From NCBI GenBank assembly GCA_036794395.1, contig DAIRGS010000072.1, positions 1-25,317 of the forward strand: 25,317 nucleotides of DNA, given 5' to 3'. Position numbers and translations under genes: made by a program. Source of the DNA: DASXMX01 sp036794395 (GTDB lineage Bacteria > Planctomycetota > Phycisphaerae > Tepidisphaerales > Tepidisphaeraceae). This document shows, piece after piece, positions 1 to 7,181 of the stretch (its first letter is position 1; the number at the start of each line of letters is the position of its first letter). The notes beneath the pieces are model-generated. The model saw only the letters and a program-made list of their open reading frames with translations. It had not been told where the DNA came from and searched no databases.

Positions 1-39
1 TGTTCATAGAAGCCGAGGCGGCATTTAAAATGGAAGACA

Positions 40-57
40 TGGTCGCTGAAGCGACCA
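40..57. terminator. Short perfect hairpin upstream of the first gene
   Basis: TGGTCGC at 40-46 pairs perfectly with GCGACCA at 51-57 around a TGAA loop. No T-tract follows, so it is either the end of an upstream transcript or leader structure of the lipoprotein gene starting at 149. Nothing else recognisable lies in bases 1-100. Confidence 0.3.
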
Positions 58-148
58 CGCCAGTAGGCTACCGTTTCACGCTACCGCACTTCAGCCGCTG
101 GTGTCGGGGCTGTGCTTGGATACCATGTCCGTCGCACGGAGGTTCTGC

Positions 149-2116
149 ATGCGATGGATGATGGTATTGGGTTTGGCCTGGGCTCTGTTGGGTTGCGCCA
201 CGTCGCGCGAGATCACAATTACGAGCAAGCCGGCGGATGCGCTGCTGAATATTGACGGCACGGATCGCGGGCAGGGTCCGGTGACAGAGAAGTTCTCGTT
301 CAGCTCATCGGACGATGTACATCATGTGACCGCCCGGCGCCTGGGGTACATGGACGAGGCCGTGCCGCTCACTTCTCAGTATGACCAGTCTGAATTGGTG
401 ATTGAGATGCACCCCCGGACCAAGCGCGTAGCGGTGCATGTTACGCCGGTTCCGGGCATGGTGACGTTGGACGGCAAGCCGCAGGGAGATTCGCCGGTTG
501 AGGACATTCAGCTCACGTTGCCGTTTACGGTGGACGAGAAGAATCAATCGATTACGCACGTGATTCAGGTCAATCGTCCGGGTTATCAGCAGGCCGAGCA
601 GACCGTGAAGTGGGAGGACATCGCCGGCGAAGTAACGCTGGCGATGGATTTGATGCGAAAGGATCTTTTGATCCGCACAACTCCGCCCGGCGCGGTGGTG
701 ATGATCGGCGACAAGGCGATGGGCCAGAGCCCGATCGAGGCGCATGATTTCCCCTTTCCGCCAGACCCCACGACCGGCCAGATCGCGGCCCAAACCGTGA
801 CGGTATCGAAGGCGGGTTACGATCCGGTTCAAACCAAAATTGAATGGGACAACGGCCGCCGCGAATACGAAGTGGCGCTGGTTGCCAAATCCAAGACCGT
901 GCATTTCGCCACCGATCCGCCGGGAGCGGAAGTGAAAGTGGATGGGCATATGCTGGAGCTTGGAACCGAAGGCGTGAGCATGGGCCGGCTCACGTTTCCC
1001 CCCGTGGATGACAAGGGGACGTTGAAGACCTACGAGGTCTTAATCACCAAGAAGGCCGCCGATACGGAATGGGCGCCGCAGGAATTGACGATCGGCTGGG
1101 ACGGCGGCAAGTCGGATTATTCAATAACGCTTTCAGAGGTGAAGACGCGGCCAGTTGATCTGCTTCGAGCCAAGGCCGTCCGTGGCGACAACGGCTGGCA
1201 GCTTGTTCCGGAAATCATTCACACTCTGGGCATGAAGGATGTAAGCGAGGGAGCAGCCAATGAGCCGCCCGTGCGGATCACAGAGCTGCCGAGCGGCACA
1301 ACGATTGATTCGGTGGTTCAGTCTCCGGATGGGCAGTGGCTCGCGTTTTCGGTTCTTTCAGGAACGTCGAAAGATAACTTTCATTCGCAGATTGAGATGG
1401 TGAAAGCGGATGGAAGTGCCGGCCCGAACTTGTTCGGGGACGGCAAATCGCTCGATTTAACGCCGTCTTTCACCGCTGACGGCAGCCAGATTGTTTTCGC
1501 ATCCAACCGTGGTGGACGACACATCAGCATCTGGCAGATGGCGGCCAATGGAGAGGGCGGCATCACCCAGTTGACCTCCGGCGACAGCACCGATCTATTC
1601 CCAACGGTGGACTCGGATCCAAAGCCGCGACTGTACTACGAGTCTCTGGTCGATACGCGCCCCGATCCGCGGCTTTATATGACGCAGTTGGGAACGACCC
1701 TGCGCACGGATTTAACCCAGGCCGGCGGAGAGCAGCCACGAGTCAGCCCGCGCGCCGATGCCGTAGCATTCACCGCGATCAATGCAAAAACGGGAAAGCG
1801 GGAAATCTTCAAGATGTCGGATCGCGGGGGCGCGCCAATCAATCTCACCAACAATCCCGACGCGGACAGTTTCGATCCCGTGTGGTCCAACGATGGAAAC
1901 CGAATTGCGTTTGTTTCAGATCGCGGAGCCGATTCCGACAATCACAATAACTTTGACATCTGGATCCTGGATGTTCGACACCCCGATAAGCCGGTTCGCG
2001 TGACAACCAACGGCAGTTGGGACGACTGCCCGGCCTGGGCGCCGGGCGGCAAAGCGATTTATTTCCGCTCAAATCGCGGCGGAAGCTGGCAAATCTGGCG
2101 TGTTGCGATGAAGTGA
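149..2116 (+). CDS. PEGA-repeat lipoprotein with TolB-like beta-propeller
   Basis: This is a 655-residue predicted lipoprotein. I chose ATG 149 because GGAGG lies 6 nt upstream (138-142) and because it gives a clean signal peptide ending in the lipobox LLGC; an in-frame GTG at 101 would add 16 residues without an RBS. After the lipid-anchored Cys come four PEGA-like beta modules of about 60-75 residues, each with a 'PxGAxVxxDGxxxGxxP' style core (for example TTPPGAVVMIGDKAMGQSP). A linker follows, then a C-terminal half of TolB/WD40-like PD40 blades with repeated motifs of the type 'DGxxIxFxSNRGG...IW' (for example FTADGSQIVFASNRGG). PEGA modules are surface or envelope beta domains, and PD40 propellers usually bind proteins. 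The likely role is envelope scaffolding or binding; no enzymatic residues are visible. The gene converges on the minus-strand lipoprotein gene. Confidence 0.85.
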   Translation: MRWMMVLGLAWALLGCATSREITITSKPADALLNIDGTDRGQGPVTEKFSFSSSDDVHHVTARRLGYMDEAVPLTSQYDQSELVIEMHPRTKRVAVHVTPVPGMVTLDGKPQGDSPVEDIQLTLPFTVDEKNQSITHVIQVNRPGYQQAEQTVKWEDIAGEVTLAMDLMRKDLLIRTTPPGAVVMIGDKAMGQSPIEAHDFPFPPDPTTGQIAAQTVTVSKAGYDPVQTKIEWDNGRREYEVALVAKSKTVHFATDPPGAEVKVDGHMLELGTEGVSMGRLTFPPVDDKGTLKTYEVLITKKAADTEWAPQELTIGWDGGKSDYSITLSEVKTRPVDLLRAKAVRGDNGWQLVPEIIHTLGMKDVSEGAANEPPVRITELPSGTTIDSVVQSPDGQWLAFSVLSGTSKDNFHSQIEMVKADGSAGPNLFGDGKSLDLTPSFTADGSQIVFASNRGGRHISIWQMAANGEGGITQLTSGDSTDLFPTVDSDPKPRLYYESLVDTRPDPRLYMTQLGTTLRTDLTQAGGEQPRVSPRADAVAFTAINAKTGKREIFKMSDRGGAPINLTNNPDADSFDPVWSNDGNRIAFVSDRGADSDNHNNFDIWILDVRHPDKPVRVTTNGSWDDCPAWAPGGKAIYFRSNRGGSWQIWRVAMK

Positions 2117-2187
2117 ATGGTTTGGTGCCTGTTTACCCATCTGGCGCGCATGCTTCGCGCGTGGCGGGGCGGACATTCGTGTCTGCC

Positions 2188-2232
2188 TCGAATCGGCGAG
2201 TGGGGGCATTCCTGCCCCCCGAGCCGATTCGA
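2188..2232. terminator. Long nested hairpin between convergent genes
   Basis: TCGAATCGGC at 2188-2197 pairs with GCCGATTCGA at 2223-2232, and inside it GGGGGCA (2202-2208) pairs with TGCCCCC (2213-2219) around TTCC. It sits between the stop of the plus-strand propeller gene and the stop of the minus-strand lipoprotein gene, which suits a bidirectional terminator. There is no T-tract, so termination by a classical intrinsic mechanism is not assured. Confidence 0.5.
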
Positions 2233-2300
2233 AATCCGTTCCGGTCAGATTTCGCCATAATTTAGCGCTGCTCCCCCGCGCGATCTTCGGAATGGGATGA

Positions 2301-2936
2301 TCATTTGGTCCATTCCAGCGAAGCGCGCATCGCCTCGAACGCGGCATGAACGGCCGTTAGTTGTTTTTCGCTCGCCTGTGCGTCGAGGATATAAACACCG
2401 TTGGCGTGGATCATGAGCAGGGCGGTGTCTTCATGGGCGAGGCCGTTCTGATGCCAGGTTGATCGGACCAGGCGGGCGGTGGTATTCGGGATCTTCACGT
2501 CGCTTGCATCGTCGAGCTTCAAATCTGGGTGTACTTTCTTGAGATCGGCCTCGTAATCATGCTGGATCCGGGCCATCTGAATCATCCACGACATATGGGG
2601 GGGCAGGTCCGGCACGTCAAAGGTAATGCGCGGGGCATCGTCTGATTGGGCGGGGCTGGGGAGGATGAGGAACAGTTCGAAGTCGGGATCCTTCTTCTCC
2701 TGCCAGCCGGTTGGAATTGTTACGCGAACGCCCTTGGCTTCCCAGGTGCGGGAGGCCGGTTTGGTTTCGGCGGACGTGGTGGCCGGGGCGGGAGTGGATT
2801 CCGTTACGGGCGCAGCTTCCGAAGTTGGAGCTGGGGTCTCGGATCGCGGTTGTTCGTGGTGAGACTGGCACGCGGCCAGAAGAGAAAGGCTCGCGCCAAA
2901 AATCGCCGGTGTGAATACAATCGCCCGGCGGATCAT
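2301..2936 (-). CDS. Small secreted lipoprotein of unknown function
   Basis: I do not recognise the family. The product is 211 residues. ATG 2936 is preferred over an upstream in-frame start at 2972 because AGAGGG lies 8 nt before it and the reading begins directly with a lipoprotein signal (charged MIRR, hydrophobic stretch, lipobox LLAAC, lipidated Cys23). A Pro/Thr/Ala/Glu-rich linker to about residue 60 is followed by a compact folded domain beginning 'WEAKGVRVTIPTGWQ'. That start resembles PsbP/DUF1795-like secreted domains in which a 'P.GW' turn opens the fold. The family resemblance is an inference from the motif only. It lies downstream of the HNH gene on the same strand with a 71-nt gap. 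Confidence 0.75.
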   Translation of the reverse strand: MIRRAIVFTPAIFGASLSLLAACQSHHEQPRSETPAPTSEAAPVTESTPAPATTSAETKPASRTWEAKGVRVTIPTGWQEKKDPDFELFLILPSPAQSDDAPRITFDVPDLPPHMSWMIQMARIQHDYEADLKKVHPDLKLDDASDVKIPNTTARLVRSTWHQNGLAHEDTALLMIHANGVYILDAQASEKQLTAVHAAFEAMRASLEWTK

Positions 2937-3007
2937 CTGGGGTTCCCTCTGGCAAGCGTCGCAAAAACCCACCTGTGCCGGGCGCTACCCGCGCCCGGCA
3001 CAGATGA

Positions 3008-3697
3008 TTATTTCAACTCGACCGTCCAGTATGCGGTATCGAGGAACTGTTTCCAACTCTGATACCGCTCGTCGGCCAGGCGAATGTTGATGACAGGGCT
3101 TCGCCGCGGCTTGACGGGCTTGGTGATCAGGTGCATGTGCGCCTGGTCAGGGGTGCGCCCGCCCTTTTTTACGTTGCACTTCACGCAGCAGCAGACAATA
3201 TTTTCCCAGGTGCTGCGGCCGCCCTGGCTCTTGGGGATCACGTGGTCTAGCGAGAGTTCCGTGGTGGGCCATTTCTTGCCGCAGTACTGGCACTTGCTGC
3301 CATCGCGCGCGTAGATGTTTCGCCGGTTGAATTTCACGTCTTGCCGCGGGAGCTTGTCGTAACCCAGCAGGCGGATGATCCGCGGGACTGCGATCTGGAA
3401 TCGCACCGTGTGAATCCAGTCGAAGCCGTCCGGCTCGAACTCAGCCTTAAGCTGCGAAAGCTCGGTCCACTCGGCGAACGCGAAGTTCTGCCACCGGCTC
3501 TGGCCTGCCGTGTCGGTTTCAATGTGAACGACCTCAGCCTGCTCTCGACAGAGCAGGGAAAAGGCGCGCCGCACATTGATCACCCGAATGGCCTGATAGA
3601 ACCGATTCAGGACAAGCACGTTGGCGGAAAGGGCCGGGGCGAGCGAAATGCCGCCGCCGCCGGAACGATGCGAAGCTGAAGCGGAATCCAGGTTCAT
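3008..3697 (-). CDS. HNH endonuclease (COG1403-like)
   Basis: This is a 229-residue protein with a zinc-stabilised HNH module in its C-terminal half: CQYC (C136, C139), then the LDHVIPKSQGG catalytic stretch (D151, H152), N166 and the second metal pair CVKC (171/174) followed by NxKKG. The N-terminal ~110 residues ('VLVLNRFYQAIRVINVRRAF') form the domain usual in this nuclease family and probably bind nucleic acid. All expected HNH residues are present, so it should be active. An AGGAGGAAGG purine run lies 12 nt before ATG 3697, slightly far for an RBS. No modification methylase or restriction partner is nearby, so a classical restriction system is not supported. Its 5' side is the unusually structured 3752-4002 segment. 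Confidence 0.85.
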   Translation of the reverse strand: MNLDSASASHRSGGGGISLAPALSANVLVLNRFYQAIRVINVRRAFSLLCREQAEVVHIETDTAGQSRWQNFAFAEWTELSQLKAEFEPDGFDWIHTVRFQIAVPRIIRLLGYDKLPRQDVKFNRRNIYARDGSKCQYCGKKWPTTELSLDHVIPKSQGGRSTWENIVCCCVKCNVKKGGRTPDQAHMHLITKPVKPRRSPVINIRLADERYQSWKQFLDTAYWTVELK

Positions 3698-3751
3698 ACG
3701 CTAACTGAACCTTCCTCCTGTCCGGCACATCGGCGCGGAACAGGTAACATC

Positions 3752-3830
3752 CCGATTTTCCGATACCTCGAAGGAGTTAAACCCCTCCTCGACCCGCAAT
3801 TCACGCGGAATTGTATCTAGGGAAAATCGG
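3752..3830. ncRNA. Candidate structured RNA: three-way junction upstream of the HNH gene
   Basis: Base pairing visible by eye: P1 is CCGATTTTCC (3752-3761) with GGAAAATCGG (3821-3830), extended inward by GATA (3762-3765) with TATC (3814-3817) across a TA bulge. P2 is TCGA/GGAG (3768-3776, one bulged A) with CTCC/TCGA (3785-3792). P3 is CAATTC (3797-3802) with GAATTG (3808-3813) around a 5-nt loop. Together they form a three-way junction. It is 55 nt from the HNH start codon and would be in the 5' leader if transcribed on the minus strand. I cannot match it to a named RNA class. Orientation is unproven because perfect stems fold on both strands. Confidence 0.45.
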
Positions 3831-3837
3831 AAAGGCC

Positions 3838-4002
3838 AGCAGCCCGTGGCGAAAGTCCCGCGCGGCCATGCGCTGCGGATTGGGGATGGGATCGAGGCGT
3901 CGAACCGAAGGAGTATTCGAGGGAAATACGCCGAGGTTCGACAACGATGAGCCCGGCCCCAAGCCGCAAGCAGGGCCCGCGCGACTTTCACCACGGGCTG
4001 CT
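3838..4002. ncRNA. Candidate structured RNA: 165-nt rod-like hairpin
   Basis: The outer arm AGCAGCCCGTGG (3838-3849) pairs perfectly with 3991-4002. After a C/A mismatch, GAAAGTC (3851-3857) pairs with 3983-3989, followed by CGCG pairs. Inside, TGCGG/TTGGGG around 3874-3886 pairs with CCCCAA/CCGCA near 3957-3968, then TCGAACC pairs with GGTTCGA, then GTATT with AATAC under the apical loop. The overall shape, a long rod with small interior loops, recalls 6S RNA, but no large central bubble or diagnostic sequence is seen, so no identity is claimed. On the minus strand a perfect TTGACA (4027-4032) stands just upstream of the rod, with only a weak -10 (TTCACT, 4003-4008, 18-nt spacing). The whole 3698-4069 gap has no convincing protein gene. 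Confidence 0.45.
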
Positions 4003-4069
4003 AGTGAAGGGGGGTTAGGATTTGGTTGTCAATTGGCAGTCCTCAATTGCGACTTGCTGATGGTTTGGG

Positions 4070-5194
4070 CTATTTCTGCCGCCCCATGATCAGCAGGGCA
4101 ATCGTAAAAAGCTGGAGAAAGACCGCAATCAGAAGAACCGATTCGGAATTGTGGAACAGCAAATAGGCCAGCAGGAGGGTGGCCAGTGCGATGATCTGCA
4201 CGATGCCAGCCAGCAATTTGCTGATTGAGAAATCGGGCTGCTCGATGTCTTCGCGCTTTTCCAGCGCTTGGAGAATTTGCTCGGCCAGCTCTTCGAGCCG
4301 AGCCGTGGAAACGGCAATCGGGGTGGCATATTGCGCGGGCGTGTTTTGATGGTTGGACGCCTGTTGCTCGGCGGCCGCCGCGCGCTTCTGCGCGAGGACC
4401 TGCATCAACGGCTTAGCGCTGGCCACGGAGCGGGGGCCGGGCGAACGATTGGGTTGGAAGCTCTCGAGCGTTGGCTCGGGAAGGGCCGGCTCGGGCTTGG
4501 ATTGTGGGGGGGCTTCGCGGACTGGGGCAGGAGCCGGCGGGGATTGAGAGGCCGGCGGATTATAAGAAGCCGCGGGCGCCGCGGAAGCAGCCATATCCGG
4601 TGGGCCGGCATGGCGGATGAGTGCTTCGCGCGCGATGACGTCCGTAGCCTCTTTAAGCGTCGAGACGACCGCATCAGGCACGGTCAGCATTAATTCGCGC
4701 GCTCCCATCGACTGGGGCAACCGCGTGTCTTTGTACCAGATGGTCCGACAGCCCGCTGCTTTGCCAGACTCAATATCGCGCGGGGCATCGCCGACCACCC
4801 AACTCCGCGAAAGATCCAATGCAAGCTTCTCTGCGGCCTGATAGATCATCCCAGGCTTGGGCTTGCGAAGATCGCTTTCGTGGGTGTATTCAGCGACGGT
4901 TCCTTCCGGATGAAACGGGCAAAACTCATGGCGGTCAATGATCGCGTGCGGCTGAGCGTCGACCAGCAGCTCATCAAGGCGCGCGTTCACGCGGTGAACA
5001 TCATCCTCACCGAACATGCCACGCGCCACGCCACTCTGATTGCTGAAAACAACAACGGCATACCCGAGCGTGCGAACCCGCGAGATCGCCTCGGCCGCGC
5101 CTTCGACAAGAACGACCTTGGCAGGATCGCCCAAATACCCATCGTTAACGATGAGCGTGTTATCGCGGTCGAAGAAAACAGCCGGTCGCTTCAT
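4070..5194 (-). CDS. HAD-family phosphatase (GmhB/HisB-N-like) with C-terminal membrane tail
   Basis: Residues 1-190 are a histidinol-phosphatase/heptose-bisphosphatase-type HAD domain: motif I FFDRDNTLI (nucleophile D9, acid D11), motif II SNQSGVARG (S51), motif III RKPKPGM (K111 or K113) and motif IV VVGDAPRDI (D136, D140). In GmhB the structural zinc uses C-x-H plus a later Cys pair; here C92 and H95 remain (CPFHPEG) but no Cys pair precedes RKPKPG, so that zinc site looks lost or altered. Residues ~200-320 are a Pro/Ala/Gln-rich linker with a possible short helix, and the last ~50 residues form two hydrophobic segments separated by HNSES. The 374-residue length is about twice the family norm. 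The phosphatase is therefore probably membrane-tethered, facing the cytoplasm. Its substrate is uncertain: D-glycero-manno-heptose bisphosphate is the usual one. No RBS is clear. Confidence 0.8.
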   Translation of the reverse strand: MKRPAVFFDRDNTLIVNDGYLGDPAKVVLVEGAAEAISRVRTLGYAVVVFSNQSGVARGMFGEDDVHRVNARLDELLVDAQPHAIIDRHEFCPFHPEGTVAEYTHESDLRKPKPGMIYQAAEKLALDLSRSWVVGDAPRDIESGKAAGCRTIWYKDTRLPQSMGARELMLTVPDAVVSTLKEATDVIAREALIRHAGPPDMAASAAPAASYNPPASQSPPAPAPVREAPPQSKPEPALPEPTLESFQPNRSPGPRSVASAKPLMQVLAQKRAAAAEQQASNHQNTPAQYATPIAVSTARLEELAEQILQALEKREDIEQPDFSISKLLAGIVQIIALATLLLAYLLFHNSESVLLIAVFLQLFTIALLIMGRQK

Positions 5195-5308
5195 AGCGCG
5201 GGATTATGACGGGCGAAAGAGTTAGATCAAGCTTACCCCACCAGGACGGCCCGTTTCGCTCAAAGATTCGTAACCCGAAGTTTGATACAATCGCGAATGA
5301 GGTTGATG

Positions 5309-5539
5309 ATGTCACATACCCTAAGCATCGATGAGGCGGCCGCAAAGCTGACCGAACTGGTCCGCGCCATGCGGCCAGGTGATGAGATCGTGTTGACCGA
5401 TGCCGATCGCCCCGTTGCACGAATTCTGCCGAGCAGCATCCCAGCGAGTGAGCGCCGGCCGGGCCGAGGCAAGGGGATGTTGGTTGTAGTCGACGATGAT
5501 GATCAGCACCTTGATGATTTTCAGGGGTATATGCCGTGA
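5309..5539 (+). CDS. Phd/YefM-type antitoxin
   Basis: The product is about 76 residues with the Phd/YefM fold signature: LSIDEAAAKLTELV, then GDEIVLTDADRPVARILP, the strand-turn-strand that carries DNA binding and dimerisation in this family. A basic and acidic tail (ERRPGRGKG, VVVDDDDQHLDDF) would be the disordered toxin-neutralising part. I chose ATG 5309 because GAGG (5299-5302) is 6 nt upstream; earlier in-frame starts lack an RBS. A TACAAT box at 5286-5291 could be its -10. Antitoxins of this type normally repress their own operon. The stop codon overlaps a GTG that begins the decayed toxin immediately downstream. Confidence 0.8.
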   Translation: MSHTLSIDEAAAKLTELVRAMRPGDEIVLTDADRPVARILPSSIPASERRPGRGKGMLVVVDDDDQHLDDFQGYMP

Positions 5540-5757
5540 GTATGTTGCTCGATACTCACGCGTATCTCTGGTAGCTGACAACGGCTTCAAAATTCTTCCC
5601 ATACTGCTGGCCCACACGGCTGTTCTGACAACACTGCCTTTTCACCACAAAGACCCCTTCGACCGACTATTGATCGCGCAAAGCAATTGCCGAGGAGTTC
5701 GATCTCATGAGTGCGGATTTGCAACTCGACCCATACCCGATTCGACGGATCTGGTAA
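5536..5757 (+). pseudogene. Remnant of a VapC/PIN-domain toxin
   Basis: GTG 5536 overlaps the antitoxin stop (GTGA) and opens with MSMLLDTHAYLW, the usual N-terminus of a VapC-type PIN domain with its first catalytic Asp, but a TAG follows at once. The next frame then reads GFKILPILLAHTAVL and PFHHKDPFDRLLIAQ, the characteristic C-terminal part of PIN toxins with the DPFDR acidic motif. A second frameshift returns to the original frame for AIAEEFDLMSADLQLD and ...PIRRIW before TAA 5755-5757. Only about 74 codons remain of a family norm near 130, so the central catalytic region is deleted and two frame changes are present. The toxin must be inactive. The antitoxin reading frame is intact. Confidence 0.8.
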
Positions 5758-5947
5758 TTCCTTTTTGCGCTCCGTTGAGTCTTCAAAGATCGGCAGGAGA
5801 GAACGCAGGCTGATAAACCATAACAACATTTATACAAATGGTTTAACGCGGATCGGCCGGGATCGCCATAAGGTGTGGGTGCAGGTTCTCTATCACGCAT
5901 AGAAGCGTTCGATCATTGGCTCCATGCAATGATCCGATCGCCATCGA

Positions 5948-5975
5948 TTGACCTTGAAGCCGCCGTTGTTAGAAT
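5948..5975 (+). promoter_or_regulatory. Predicted sigma-70-type promoter of rpsR
   Basis: TTGACC (5948-5953) and TAGAAT (5970-5975) are separated by 16 nt, a near-consensus pair. It precedes the rpsR start codon by about 40 nt and no other gene lies between. The stretch 5758-5947 shows no gene, only a minor 7-bp inverted repeat (5815-5821 with 5838-5844). Confidence 0.6.
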
Positions 5976-6016
5976 GCCCGGCCCCAATTAACTGTAGAAG
6001 AAAGCGGAGTAAAGAC

Positions 6017-6292
6017 ATGGCTCGTGAATCGGCCCGTGAACGGCGGGAAAAGGCTGAGAAGTTTCAGAACTTCAACCGGCCCAAGCTCAAGATCGCCAAG
6101 ACCAGCACCACTGGCAAGACCTACATCGACTACAAAGACACCGAATCGCTCAGGAAGCTGATGAGCGGCAACGGGAAGATTCAGTCCCGCAAGCGCACCG
6201 GCGCCGATGCAATGAATCAACGCATGCTCGCCCGGGCCATCAAGCGGGCGCGGTATATGTCGTTGCTGCCTTACGTGGCGACGCAGGTTTAG
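6017..6292 (+). CDS. rpsR: Small-subunit ribosomal protein bS18
   Basis: The product is 91 residues. It contains the S18 core: YIDYKDTESLRKLMSGNGKI, then the basic block SRKRTGADAMNQRMLARAIKRAR and the terminal MSLLPYV, which packs against S6 and 16S rRNA in the small-subunit platform. ATG 6017 is chosen because GGAG (6006-6009) lies 7 nt upstream and translation begins with MARESARERREK. A more distal in-frame start at 5948 overlaps the predicted promoter and has no RBS. In many bacteria rpsR sits between rpsF and rplI; here neither is adjacent and the gene has its own promoter and a following hairpin, so it is probably a single transcript. Confidence 0.95.
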   Translation: MARESARERREKAEKFQNFNRPKLKIAKTSTTGKTYIDYKDTESLRKLMSGNGKIQSRKRTGADAMNQRMLARAIKRARYMSLLPYVATQV

Positions 6293-6322
6293 CCGACCAC
6301 GGTTCAAACGACTCGGGGGCAT

Positions 6323-6366
6323 AGAGACGCGGAGACGCGGGAATTCGTCCCGAGTTTCGCGTCTCT
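6323..6366 (+). terminator. Hairpin after rpsR
   Basis: AGAGACGCG (6323-6331) pairs with CGCGTCTCT (6358-6366), and CGGGA (6338-6342) with TCCCG (6348-6352) inside. It ends rpsR, and a short T-rich stretch follows (CTGTATTT). Its sequence flavour (GAGACGCGGAGACGCGG) resembles the arms of the long inverted repeats near 12.9 kb and 23.4 kb. Confidence 0.55.
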
Positions 6367-6423
6367 CTGTATTTGGAATGGTTTCCTCCGCCGGTGAAGT
6401 GTTTACAATTGGTCCGGCTTCGC

Positions 6424-6496
6424 GCCACCTTAGCTCAATTGGCAGAGCACTGGTTTTGTAAACCAGCGGTTTCCAGTTCGACTCTGGAAGGTGGCT
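6424..6496 (+). tRNA. tRNA-Thr (anticodon UGU)
   Basis: A complete cloverleaf can be drawn: acceptor GCCACCT (6424-6430) with AGGTGGC (6489-6495), D arm GCTC/GAGC, anticodon stem CTGGT (6450-6454) with ACCAG (6462-6466) and loop TTTGTAA giving anticodon TGT, variable loop CGGTT, T stem TCCAG/CTGGA with TTCGACT loop. The discriminator is T6496 and CCA is not encoded. It reads ACA threonine codons and by wobble possibly other ACN. Confidence 0.95.
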
Positions 6497-6778
6497 TTTC
6501 CACTTTTATCGATGGGAGGCGGGTACCCCCACGGTTGGATAAGCGCAAAAAAATGTCGGCGGGTGACGAATGGAAGGGGGGGAGTCCAGTTCGCCAGCAA
6601 CCGCCGACAGGGGGGAGTATAGGGGATGACTCCGCTCGGGTCCAGTTAGGGCAAGTACCCAATGAGTCAAAATTGTGACCATCGCCCGCGTCATTGAGTC
6701 GGACTGATTAGGACGTTCGCAAACCGCCCACGATGATGACTGGCTGGGCCGATAAAAATGCGTGGGCTCTATGCGCGC
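6497..6778. other. Intergenic stretch with no recognised feature
   Basis: Between the tRNA and the terminator of the small His-rich lipoprotein I see only G-rich runs (for example near 6577-6583 and 6610-6616). Reading frames on both strands lack family resemblance and plausible start signals. Confidence 0.5.
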
Positions 6779-6811
6779 AAAAAAGCCGGAGCAGGTTTGC
6801 AACTGCTCCGG
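6779..6811 (-). terminator. Intrinsic terminator of the 6835-7047 gene
   Basis: CCGGAGCAG (6786-6794) pairs with CTGCTCCGG (6803-6811). Read on the minus strand, the stem is followed by a run of six T (plus-strand A 6779-6784), the classical intrinsic arrangement. It lies 24 nt downstream of the minus-strand stop codon. An outer GCGCAAA/TTTGCGC pair could extend the stem. Confidence 0.85.
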
Positions 6812-6834
6812 TTTGCGCGGCGATGATTCAGATG

Positions 6835-7047
6835 CTAGCGATAGTCGTGGTCACGGTTGTCGTCGTGTCGGTCGGAGTTGTGTCGATCGTAGTCGTGACC
6901 ATAGCTCCCGCGTTCGTGCCAGCCCGCGTGGCCTTCCCGACCGCCGCCCTCATCATGGAAACAACCTGTTGTGAAAAAGGCAACGCTGCCCATCAATGCG
7001 AGGGTACCGAGCTTTCCTATCGTTGCGATGCGGATTCTGTGGAGCAT
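6835..7047 (-). CDS. Small His/Asp-rich lipoprotein
   Basis: The product is about 70 residues. ATG 7047 is supported by AAAGGAAG just upstream and starts a lipoprotein signal (MLHRIR, hydrophobic GKLGTLALMGSVAFF, lipobox TTGC). The mature part is only ~40 residues, almost entirely His, Asp, Arg, Gly, Asn and Tyr (for example YDRHNSDRHDDNRDHDY). I know no family. The composition would suit metal binding or an extended charged surface peptide, but this is inference. A minus-strand intrinsic terminator follows. The next minus-strand gene upstream (7182-7331) encodes a second lipoprotein of the same style, suggesting duplication or shared function. Confidence 0.7.
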   Translation of the reverse strand: MLHRIRIATIGKLGTLALMGSVAFFTTGCFHDEGGGREGHAGWHERGSYGHDYDRHNSDRHDDNRDHDYR

Positions 7048-7181
7048 GACTCTTCCTTTTATTTGCTGTCGCTCAATGCAAAAGCAAAGCGGGTGCCACC
7101 GCAGGCGATCCCATCGGCGTCGCTCGATATTCGCCAGAATTAAATGGGCTGCAAAATATTCCAAGGTCGGCAACTAAGTGC

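Noticed and set aside
305..949. 214-residue minus-strand frame opposite the PEGA gene
   Set aside because: It is a shadow of the well-supported plus-strand lipoprotein; its residues (many His/Arg) are typical of antisense reading.
3701..3994. 97-residue minus-strand frame upstream of the HNH gene
   Set aside because: It lies across the self-complementary structures, has no family resemblance, and its composition follows the stems; an RNA explanation fits better.
3838..4002. GAAAGTC stretch suggesting RNase P RNA
   Set aside because: GAAAGTC here is part of a simple stem with its own inverse, and the other universally conserved RNase P segments are not present.
5496..5813. 105-residue frame containing the PIN-like middle part as a gene
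   Set aside because: Only the middle is toxin-like and in a different frame from the toxin ends; it is better explained as one fragment of the vapC pseudogene.
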